Shown in pieces: positions 1 through 5,096 of a DNA stretch of 7,021 bases. Numbering within the stretch: position 1 is the stretch's first letter; the number at the start of each line of letters is the position of its first letter. The stretch covers positions 1-7,021 of the forward strand of contig JAOUMF010000100.1 of NCBI GenBank assembly GCA_029881615.1, written 5' to 3'. The position numbers were made by a program, and so were the translations under genes. Source of the stretch: Alphaproteobacteria bacterium. GTDB lineage: Bacteria; Pseudomonadota; Alphaproteobacteria; UBA8366; JADFVY01. Below the pieces are notes generated by a model. That model had not been told where the DNA came from. It saw only the letters and a list, made by a program, of their open reading frames with translations, and did not search any database.

Positions 1-1
1 C

Positions 2-445
2 GACGCGGTATTGGCGGTTACTTCGCTGGATATGCTGCAGCTTCATGGCGGCGAATCCCCCGAACGCGTGGCCGACCTGCGCAAGCGCACCGGCCTGAAG
101 GTCATGAAGGTAATAAAAGTGGCCGGTCCGACCGATCTGGAAGCCGCGCCGGGCTGGTGCGATGTGGCCGACTGGCTGCTGTTTGACGCAAGGCCACCGA
201 AGAATATGAAGAATGCCCTGCCCGGCGGCAATGCACTGGCCTTCGACTGGATGCTGCTGAAGGACAGGGAATTCTCGCGGCCCTGGATGCTGGCCGGCGG
301 GTTGGATGCAGAGAATGTCGGCGAGGCCGTGCGCCTGTCCGGCGCCCGCTATGTCGATACGTCTTCGGGCGTTGAGGACAGTCCTGGTGTGAAGAATCCC
401 GAGAAGATTCGCGCCTTCCTGAAGGCGGTGGCGTCGGCCGGCTAA
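2..445 (+). CDS. trpF: Phosphoribosylanthranilate isomerase (TrpF), 5'-truncated by the window edge
   Basis: TrpF converts N-(5'-phosphoribosyl)anthranilate to its 1-deoxyribulose form in tryptophan synthesis, in the cytoplasm. The 147 residues present are the C-terminal part of a (beta/alpha)8 barrel. Family members have about 205-220 residues, so roughly 65 are missing, including the strand with the catalytic Cys. Recognisable motifs, numbered from the first full codon, are LQLHG (12-16), LFDA with its conserved Asp, probably the general acid (60-63), PGGNALAFDW (74-83), and the phosphate-binding loops LAGGLDAENV (97-106) and VDTSSGVE (118-125). The frame is open from base 2. A TTG at base 11 lies inside the conserved barrel and is not the real start. 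The TAA stop overlaps the stop of the convergent membrane-protein gene, and trpB does not follow directly. The family call is secure. Confidence 0.95.
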   Translation, partial: DAVLAVTSLDMLQLHGGESPERVADLRKRTGLKVMKVIKVAGPTDLEAAPGWCDVADWLLFDARPPKNMKNALPGGNALAFDWMLLKDREFSRPWMLAGGLDAENVGEAVRLSGARYVDTSSGVEDSPGVKNPEKIRAFLKAVASAG

Positions 446-975
446 ATACCCATTATCGTGAAATAGGCGGCGTAGAAGGCACACCAGGCTGCGGCCAGCA
501 GGCCGGTGCGGACCCGTGTCCCCGCATGTTGGGTCAACGCCGCCGAGATCGACCATGCGATAATGGTCACCAGCAGAAAACGCAGCAATCTCGCCGGGAT
601 GCTGATCGCCATAAATATCGCAAGGCCAATTCCCGCGCGGGATGCCTCGATGGCGTAAATCTTGTAGGGAATGCCTTGAAGCGGCCCCAGCATAATTGCC
701 GATGCCCCATCTTCATCAAGCGCGGCTCTCACCTGGTCCATCAATGTCATGTCGATTGCCGGTATCCAGTTCAGCGTCGCGCGCGCGGCCTCCGGATCGC
801 TGGCGCCCCAGCCATACATCGCCATGCCCCCCACCAGCGCGCCAGCCAGGGCAACCAGACAGGCAATCAGCGCCGGTTTAAGCCCGCGCCGCACGGCAAT
901 GGCGGTCAGCCAGATATCGGGAACAAGAAAAAACAACGTCGCCTCGGCAAAGCCCCAAAGGCCCGCGACGTACAT
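442..975 (-). CDS. Small polytopic membrane protein, DedA/YqaA-like (VTT-type)
   Basis: This 177-residue protein is largely hydrophobic, with about four to five membrane segments (roughly residues 8-28, 33-55, 108-135 and 147-173, plus a weaker one near 90-105). An early Glu followed by VPD (E11, P19-D20), a glycine-rich second helix, the stretch GPLQGIPYKIYA (97-108) and a later RLLRF (119-123) resemble the DedA/YqaA (SNARE-associated, VTT) group. Some members of that group move phospholipids between membrane leaflets. The match is by eye only. The ATG at 975 is preferred because GGGAG precedes it by 10 bases and it lies 7 bases after the plsC stop. A longer frame back to 1068 would overlap plsC by 86 bases and adds only a polar tail. 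It is the last gene of the lipid operon, so a role in lipid transport or turnover is plausible but inferred. Its TAG overlaps the trpF TAA. Confidence 0.8.
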   Translation of the reverse strand: MYVAGLWGFAEATLFFLVPDIWLTAIAVRRGLKPALIACLVALAGALVGGMAMYGWGASDPEAARATLNWIPAIDMTLMDQVRAALDEDGASAIMLGPLQGIPYKIYAIEASRAGIGLAIFMAISIPARLLRFLLVTIIAWSISAALTQHAGTRVRTGLLAAAWCAFYAAYFTIMGI

Positions 976-982
976 CTTTCCG

Positions 983-1633
983 TTACTCCCAGGCCGGGAA
1001 CTGGCCCTCGGTGGCCAGTTCCTTCGTGCGGCTTTCCAGTTCGCCCATGAACGAGGCGCGATCTCCATTCCAGGTCATGGCCTCACCGACGAAAACGTCG
1101 CAGAAGAACGGCACCAGCAGGAAGGTCCCGCGCGGCAGGGCCTTGCCCAGCCCATGCAGGAAGATCGGTACGATCGCCGCCTCCTCGTTTCTTTTCGCCA
1201 GATGTGCGATCCCGGTCTTGAAGCCTTCCAGATGTTCGGGATTGCCGCGTGAACCTTCGGGGAACAGGACCAGAATATCGCCGCGCGCCAACGCTTCCGT
1301 CGGTTCGGCCAATGGATCGCCGCCGCTGGCATGCACCGCCCGCTTCAGGGGGATGATGCCGATAATCCGGGTGGCGAACCACGCCATGGCGCGATTGCGC
1401 AGGAAATAATCGGCCGCGGCGACGGGCCTGATACGCGGCAGCAGGCCCAGGGGAAACAGACTCATCAGCACCAGCGTGTCCAGATGGCTGTTGTGATTGG
1501 CCACGACCACCGCCGGCCCTTTCGATGGCAACCGCTCGCGATGGCGAACATTGAGGCCCAGAACGATCAGCACCAGCGGGCGAACGATCAGCAGGAAAAA
1601 CAGAAACCGCAGGAAATGATTGGGTGTTACCAT
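983..1633 (-). CDS. 1-acyl-glycerol-3-phosphate acyltransferase-like protein (PlsC family)
   Basis: A 216-residue membrane-associated acyltransferase of the PlsC/LPLAT family. These enzymes move an acyl chain from acyl-ACP or acyl-CoA to lysophosphatidic acid or a related lysolipid. The N-terminal 27 residues form a hydrophobic anchor. Block I is NHNSHLD (46-52), which supplies the catalytic HX4D pair H47/D52. Block II is likely around IIGIIPLKR (90-98), block III is FPEGSRG (124-130) and block IV is IVPIFLHG (154-161). All catalytic blocks are intact and the length is normal. The ATG at 1633 is preceded by GAGGACGG, which overlaps the stop of the CdsA-like gene 9 bases upstream, suggesting translational coupling. 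Lying next to CTP- and CDP-lipid enzymes, it probably makes or remodels the phosphatidate they use. It need not be the housekeeping PlsC; the acceptor cannot be read from the sequence. Confidence 0.92.
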   Translation of the reverse strand: MVTPNHFLRFLFFLLIVRPLVLIVLGLNVRHRERLPSKGPAVVVANHNSHLDTLVLMSLFPLGLLPRIRPVAAADYFLRNRAMAWFATRIIGIIPLKRAVHASGGDPLAEPTEALARGDILVLFPEGSRGNPEHLEGFKTGIAHLAKRNEEAAIVPIFLHGLGKALPRGTFLLVPFFCDVFVGEAMTWNGDRASFMGELESRTKELATEGQFPAWE

Positions 1634-1642
1634 CCGCCGTCC

Positions 1643-2584
1643 TCAATAATGCATGTAGTAGATGTAGTGGAAGAACAGCGGCGCGGTGAATGTCAGGCTG
1701 TCGATCCGATCCAGGATGCCACCATGGCCTGGAATCAGCGTACCGGAATCCTTTACGCCGAGATCCCGCTTCAGCGCCGATATGGTGACATCGCCCACGA
1801 AACCGGCAAATCCGATAATCAGGCCCGCCACCGGCGCCTCCCAGGAGACCAGAGGGGTCAGGTGCGGTGCCACCAGCCAGGCCAGCAGCGTTGTTGTGGC
1901 GATGCCCCCGACCAGCCCCTCGACGGTTTTGTTGGGGCTGACCGACGGTATCACCTTGTGGCGTCCGAACAGCTTGCCCCAGAAATATTGGGCGACATCG
2001 TTGAACTGGGTAAGGAAAATCAGAAACAGCAGCAACCCGGCGCCGCCGGCGGCCGGATTTCCTTCTTCCGGCAATGCCAGCAGGTAGGCTGCGTGACCGA
2101 TGGCGAAGACCATGGTCATCAACCCCCAATGCAGGCTTCCCGCCGCCCGCAGGAATCCCTCGGTCTGGCCGGTCATGAGCATCGCTAGGGGCAGGAATAG
2201 GAACATATAGACCGGCACGAAGATGATGAACATTCCGTACCATTCGACGCCGACCCAGTAGAATTGGATGGGAATGGCCAGATAGGCCCAGAACAGCACC
2301 CGCCGGTCGGCGCGCCGCGTCGGGATCAGCGAAAAATACTCCTTCAGCGCCAGAAAACTGATGAATCCCAGAAAGGCGACCGAAACGAGGGGACTGAGAA
2401 CGATAGCAACAGCCAATACCGTCACCATCACCCACCATGAGGAAATCCGCGCCTTCAATTCGCCATGGTCGCGTTCGGGTCGCGCCTTGGTCATGGCGAA
2501 AACGACGATGCTGGCGGTGACCAGAATGGCGAAGACACCGGCTATGCCCCACAGCACCGGCATTTGTGGCAGGGTCAGTGTCAT
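1643..2584 (-). CDS. ynbB: Phosphatidate cytidylyltransferase paralogue (CdsA family, YnbB-like)
   Basis: A 313-residue polytopic inner-membrane protein. CdsA enzymes make CDP-diacylglycerol from phosphatidate and CTP. The C-terminal family signature is complete at residues 269-295: S269, K272-R273, K278-D279, the PGHGG loop (285-289) and D292-R293-D295. Upstream are a conserved Asn-Asp pair (195-196), WGKLFGRHK (202-210) and SPNKTVEG (216-223). Around eight membrane helices are visible. Overall layout, including ISSWWVM near residue 48 and FISFLALKEY near 74-83, recalls E. coli YnbB, a CdsA paralogue that I recall being linked to glycolipid MPIase synthesis. The ATG at 2584 has GGGAGG six bases upstream and overlaps the TGA of the phosphatidyltransferase gene as ATGA. 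No key residue is missing, so it should be catalytically active. The YnbB assignment is from memory, not alignment. Confidence 0.92.
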   Translation of the reverse strand: MTLTLPQMPVLWGIAGVFAILVTASIVVFAMTKARPERDHGELKARISSWWVMVTVLAVAIVLSPLVSVAFLGFISFLALKEYFSLIPTRRADRRVLFWAYLAIPIQFYWVGVEWYGMFIIFVPVYMFLFLPLAMLMTGQTEGFLRAAGSLHWGLMTMVFAIGHAAYLLALPEEGNPAAGGAGLLLFLIFLTQFNDVAQYFWGKLFGRHKVIPSVSPNKTVEGLVGGIATTTLLAWLVAPHLTPLVSWEAPVAGLIIGFAGFVGDVTISALKRDLGVKDSGTLIPGHGGILDRIDSLTFTAPLFFHYIYYMHY

Positions 2585-3198
2585 TTATCGCCTCCCGCGG
2601 CTTCGGCCAGCGCGCCTCGCGCGCGATTGATTGTGGTGAAGCCCGAGAGCACCAGGGCCAGCATCAGCAGAATATCGATCCAGATCCCCGCGCCGATGCC
2701 AATGCCAAGAAGGAACGCCAGCAGTCCGAAGACAAAGGCGCGGTCGCTTTTGCCGACCGGTCCGTCATAGCGGCGAGAGGCGCCGATCTGCACGCCGACG
2801 ACGCCGGTCATCTCTACCAGGATGCCAACCATGACCAGCCCGATGACCGGCCATGGCGTAATGCCCGGCACCGCCGCCAGCGGCAGATACAGCACAATGT
2901 CCGCCACCACGTCGCCCAGTTCGTTCAGGACAGCGCCAAGTCGGCTTTTCATGTCATGTTCGCGGGCCAGCATGCCGTCGATGGCGTTCAGGGCCATGCG
3001 CAGGAACAGCACGACCGGCAAGGCCAGCAATGGCCAACGCGCTTCCGGCTGCCAGAGTATTACCCCACCGCCCGCCGCCGACAGCAGCGCCGCCGCCACG
3101 GTAACCTGATTCGCGGTAACCCCGGCACGGGCAAGCGCCCCACAGACAGGCCGCAGCAAGGCCTGAAACCTCGGTTTTAAATCGTATATTGTCGCCAC
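2581..3198 (-). CDS. ynbA: CDP-alcohol phosphatidyltransferase family protein (YnbA-like), variant active site
   Basis: A 205-residue membrane protein with about five to six helices. The family transfers a phosphatidyl or similar group from a CDP-alcohol to a second alcohol. The motif region is residues 71-96. D74-G75, A78-R79, G88 and D96 fit the classic pattern, but the usual first and third Asp are Asn here (N71 and N92). From memory, E. coli YnbA shares this Asn pattern and also an early KP..Q.LLRP stretch (8-17), the phrase RMALNAIDGMLARE (67-80) and a GKSDRA segment further on. The start is GTG at 3198, preceded by GAGGG with a 4-base gap; no better start lies upstream. It is the first gene of the operon and overlaps the CdsA-like gene by 4 bases, so the two products probably act together on one CDP-lipid. 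The acceptor alcohol is unknown. Confidence 0.9.
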   Translation of the reverse strand: MATIYDLKPRFQALLRPVCGALARAGVTANQVTVAAALLSAAGGGVILWQPEARWPLLALPVVLFLRMALNAIDGMLAREHDMKSRLGAVLNELGDVVADIVLYLPLAAVPGITPWPVIGLVMVGILVEMTGVVGVQIGASRRYDGPVGKSDRAFVFGLLAFLLGIGIGAGIWIDILLMLALVLSGFTTINRARGALAEAAGGDK

Positions 3199-3273
3199 AA
3201 TACCCTCGCTTGCCGAATGTTATCAGTACTCTCGTATAAGCTCCGAAGATTAACAATTTGAGACCCGGATGCG

Positions 3274-3298
3274 GCAGCTAAATGCGCCATTAAGCGGC
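3274..3298. promoter_or_regulatory. Imperfect 25-base dyad, possible operator
   Basis: The left arm GCAGCTAAATG (3274-3284) and right arm CATTAAGCGGC (3288-3298) are inverted repeats matching at 9 of 11 positions around a 3-base CGC centre. It lies near the middle of the divergent control region, 76 bases upstream of the phosphatidyltransferase start and 215 bases upstream of the dctP start. The short centre and its place between divergent operons suit a dimeric repressor site, but no regulator gene is in the window. A chance inverted repeat is possible. Confidence 0.35.
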
Positions 3299-3427
3299 AA
3301 AGGTGAAAATGTTGCAAAGGACGCCAACTTTCCCGCAGTGGGTGCAAGCCTGGATTAAAGGATTCGATCGCTGAAAAGGTCAATATATTCTGTGACGAGC
3401 CAATGGATTTGGTGTTTTCTTGAGCGC

Positions 3428-3456
3428 TTGCGGCATCGGCGTCGCTTGCTTATCTT
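3428..3456 (+). promoter_or_regulatory. Weak sigma-70-like promoter candidate for the TRAP operon
   Basis: TTGCGG (3428-3433) and TATCTT (3451-3456) are separated by 17 bases. They match the -35 and -10 consensus at 3 of 6 and 4 of 6 positions, and would start transcription about 50 bases before the dctP ATG. A TATATT at 3384-3389 is a better -10 box but has no good -35 partner. Alphaproteobacterial promoters are often degenerate, so this is only a candidate. Confidence 0.25.
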
Positions 3457-3500
3457 GCATTGTCGAGTTTCCGGCGCGGTTGTCGGGTATCAAAAAAACA

Positions 3501-3506
3501 GGGAGG
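3501..3506 (+). promoter_or_regulatory. Strong ribosome binding site that fixes the dctP start
   Basis: GGGAGG lies six bases before the ATG at 3513. It decides between this start and the in-frame TTG at 3420, and fits high expression of a periplasmic binding protein. Confidence 0.8.
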
Positions 3507-3512
3507 TTAAGA

Positions 3513-4505
3513 ATGAAACCTATTAAAGCGACTATAGCGGCGATGGTGCTGACGGCGGCGGTCGCCTTGCCGGCGCACGCTGAAACTACCTTGCGCATAA
3601 CTCTGCAATTGCCGCTTAAGGCCCATCTTGGTCAGAATCTTCTGATGTTCAAGAACGAGGTTGAGGCCGAGTCGAAGGGTGACATCAAGGTCGAAATTTA
3701 TGATTCCGCGCAGCTCTACAAGGACAAGGAGGTGCCGCAGGCCGTCGGTTCGGGAGCCATCGAAATGGGTGTCGCCTCGTTGACCCGTTATGTTGGTGAA
3801 ATTCCGGCCGTCGATATCTTTTACGTGCCCTTCATGTTCAACAGTGACGCCAAGGTTCGCGCCGCCGTCGCCCCGGGCAGCGCCGTGCGCCAGCCAATCG
3901 ATGACGCGATCCTGAAGACCGGCAGCCGTGTGCTGTGGTGGCAGGCCTATGGCGGCGCCATCATGCTTTCCAAGGGCGGGCCGCTGAAAACCCCGGCCGA
4001 CATCAAGGACAAGAAGGTCCGCGTCTTCGGCCGTACGCTGGGCAAGTTCATTGAGACCCTGGGCGGCGCGCCGACCCTGATTTCAGGCTCGGAACAGTAT
4101 GTCGCCTATCAGCGCGGCACGGTGGATGCCGGCATGACCGGTGTATCGGGGGTCAAGTCGCGCAAGCTGTGGGAAGTAATGGATACCATCACGGTCACCA
4201 ACCATGCCGACATCGAGTTCATCGTGGTGGTCAACGAGAAATTCTGGCAGGGACTGTCGAAAGATCAGCAAGCCATTGTCTCGAAGGCCGCGCGCAATGC
4301 CGAGGCGCATGTGCGGAACGAGATGGCCAATATCGAGGCTACAGCCTATGCCGCTGCAAAGGATAACGGCATGAAGGTGGTTGAGGTTTCGGACGCAGAG
4401 GTTCAGTCCTGGCGCGCCGCGACCAAGCCGGTTCTGGACAGCTATCTCGCCGAATCCGGCGCGCTGGGCCAGCAGGTATACCAGGCCGCGCAGGCCTTGA
4501 AGTAA
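3513..4505 (+). CDS. dctP: TRAP transporter periplasmic solute-binding protein (DctP family)
   Basis: A 330-residue periplasmic receptor that captures a carboxylate and hands it to the membrane subunits. Residues 1-23 are a typical Sec signal peptide: Lys near the start, a hydrophobic core, and AHA before Glu24 as the likely cleavage site. The mature part has the DctP hallmarks AQLYKDKEVPQAVGSGAIEMG (from about 66), the hinge stretch LKTPADIKDKKVRV (158-171) with R170 at the position of the carboxylate-binding Arg, and EQYVAYQRGTVDAG (194-207). Later segments (WEVMDTITVTNH, and VVNEKFWQGLSKDQQ) are also family-typical. The ATG at 3513 follows GGGAGG by six bases; an in-frame TTG at 3420 would add 31 residues before the signal peptide and is rejected. 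It heads the TRAP operon and is followed by a strong terminator. The exact ligand cannot be read from the sequence. Confidence 0.95.
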   Translation: MKPIKATIAAMVLTAAVALPAHAETTLRITLQLPLKAHLGQNLLMFKNEVEAESKGDIKVEIYDSAQLYKDKEVPQAVGSGAIEMGVASLTRYVGEIPAVDIFYVPFMFNSDAKVRAAVAPGSAVRQPIDDAILKTGSRVLWWQAYGGAIMLSKGGPLKTPADIKDKKVRVFGRTLGKFIETLGGAPTLISGSEQYVAYQRGTVDAGMTGVSGVKSRKLWEVMDTITVTNHADIEFIVVVNEKFWQGLSKDQQAIVSKAARNAEAHVRNEMANIEATAYAAAKDNGMKVVEVSDAEVQSWRAATKPVLDSYLAESGALGQQVYQAAQALK

Positions 4506-4521
4506 GCCTGCAAGATCATCC

Positions 4522-4552
4522 GGGGGCGGCCGCGTGCCGCCCCCCTTTTTTT
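4522..4552 (+). terminator. Intrinsic terminator/attenuator between dctP and dctQ
   Basis: A perfect 9-base-pair GC-only stem, GGGGGCGGC (4522-4530) and GCCGCCCCC (4536-4544), encloses a 5-base CGCGT loop. One extra C is followed by seven T residues (4546-4552), and a second short T run comes after. It starts 16 bases after the dctP stop and ends 22 bases before dctQ. There is no obvious promoter in the remaining gap, so partial read-through is the likely way the membrane subunits are expressed. This gives excess binding protein, a common arrangement in binding-protein operons. Confidence 0.85.
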
Positions 4553-4574
4553 CCTTTTCGGGCAGGACCACTTC

Positions 4575-5096
4575 ATGTTTCGCTTGATAGACCGTATCGG
4601 CGACTTTCTGGCGATGCTGGCCGCATGGATGTTCTTCGCCATCGGCGGCATGATTTTGTGGGAGGTCTTCTTCCGCTATGTCTTTACATCGCCCACCATC
4701 TGGGCCGAGGAACTGGCGCGCTTCTTCCAGATCTGGGCGCTTTATATCGCTGCCGCATCGGTGCTGCGCCAGGGTTCGATGATCCGCATCGGGCTGTTGA
4801 TTGACAGGCTGGGGCCACGTGCGCGCGCCGCCGCGGAAATTTTCAGCCTCGCTGTTGTCGCCGCCTTCAGCGCCGTGGCCTGCTGGTATGGCGGGTGGAT
4901 CGCCCTGGATTCCTTTGAAGCGGGGCGGATGACCGGGACCATGCTGAACGTTCCGCACTGGATGACCGAGATCGCGATTCCCCTGGGCTTTGCCATCTTG
5001 TTGCTGCAGGCGCTGACGCAGATCGTCCGTGCGATAAGGGGCGAACCGATCCCGGGTATGAATTCCCATGAACCCGCCATAACGGATGAAATCTGA
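4575..5096 (+). CDS. dctQ: TRAP transporter small membrane subunit (DctQ family)
   Basis: A 173-residue inner-membrane protein that joins the large permease in the ion-driven transporter. Four hydrophobic helices are visible at about 11-33, 48-64, 88-108 and 131-153. The family signature is clear: WEVFFRYVF (29-37), then TIWAEELARF (41-50) with paired Glu, and LRQGSMIRIGLLIDRLG (64-80). The length is normal. The ATG at 4575 is preceded by AGGA with a 7-base gap. The stop overlaps the dctM start by one base (TGATG), so translation of the two membrane subunits is coupled. Expression depends on read-through of the hairpin before it unless a hidden promoter exists. Confidence 0.94.
   Translation: MFRLIDRIGDFLAMLAAWMFFAIGGMILWEVFFRYVFTSPTIWAEELARFFQIWALYIAAASVLRQGSMIRIGLLIDRLGPRARAAAEIFSLAVVAAFSAVACWYGGWIALDSFEAGRMTGTMLNVPHWMTEIAIPLGFAILLLQALTQIVRAIRGEPIPGMNSHEPAITDEI

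Larger units (their letters stand above)
3199..3512. promoter_or_regulatory. Divergent intergenic control region
   Basis: These 314 bases separate the outward-reading lipid operon (-) and TRAP operon (+), so both promoters should lie here. The stretch is less GC-rich than the genes around it. Short open frames inside it lack ribosome sites and familiar protein content. Visible structure is limited to a 25-base dyad (3274-3298), a weak promoter candidate before dctP, and short repeats: GCAAAGG at 3297 and 3314, and CGCTTGC at 3207, 3425 and 3443. No convincing -35/-10 pair was found for the lipid operon. No RNA gene or riboswitch was recognised. Confidence 0.7.

Noticed and set aside
526..1050. 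174-codon plus-strand frame antisense to the membrane-protein gene
   Set aside because: Its composition is typical of an antisense shadow, and the opposite strand encodes a coherent membrane protein.
976..1068. N-terminal extension of the DedA-like protein
   Set aside because: It overlaps plsC by 86 bases and adds a polar Arg/Trp-rich stretch before the first helix. The ATG at 975 has a ribosome site and a 7-base gap from plsC.
1083..2552. Long 489-codon open frame on the minus strand
   Set aside because: It runs out of frame through the CdsA-like and PlsC-like genes, is rich in Arg, Pro and Gly, and matches no family. It is a by-product of high GC content.
2566..3180. 204-codon plus-strand frame antisense to the phosphatidyltransferase gene
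   Set aside because: It is rich in Gln, His and Arg with no recognisable domain; the minus-strand gene has clear motifs and a ribosome site.
3233..3256. TTGTTA with TTATAC as a minus-strand promoter for the lipid operon
   Set aside because: The spacing between the two elements is only 11 bases, too short for a sigma-70 promoter. No better pair was found.
3325..3350. Possible hairpin around CCCGCAGTGGG
   Set aside because: Only a 3-base-pair stem holds up, and outer pairing is broken by mismatches.
3177..3383. Small 68-codon minus-strand frame upstream of the phosphatidyltransferase
   Set aside because: It overlaps the start of a real gene, has no ribosome site, and its product shows no domain or hydrophobic segment.
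3420..3512. TTG-initiated extension of DctP
   Set aside because: It would put 31 residues before a standard signal peptide, and the ATG at 3513 has a near-perfect ribosome site.
4083..5069. 328-codon open frame on the minus strand, antisense to dctP and dctQ
   Set aside because: Composition is low-complexity charged residues, there is no ribosome site, and it crosses two well-supported genes and the terminator.
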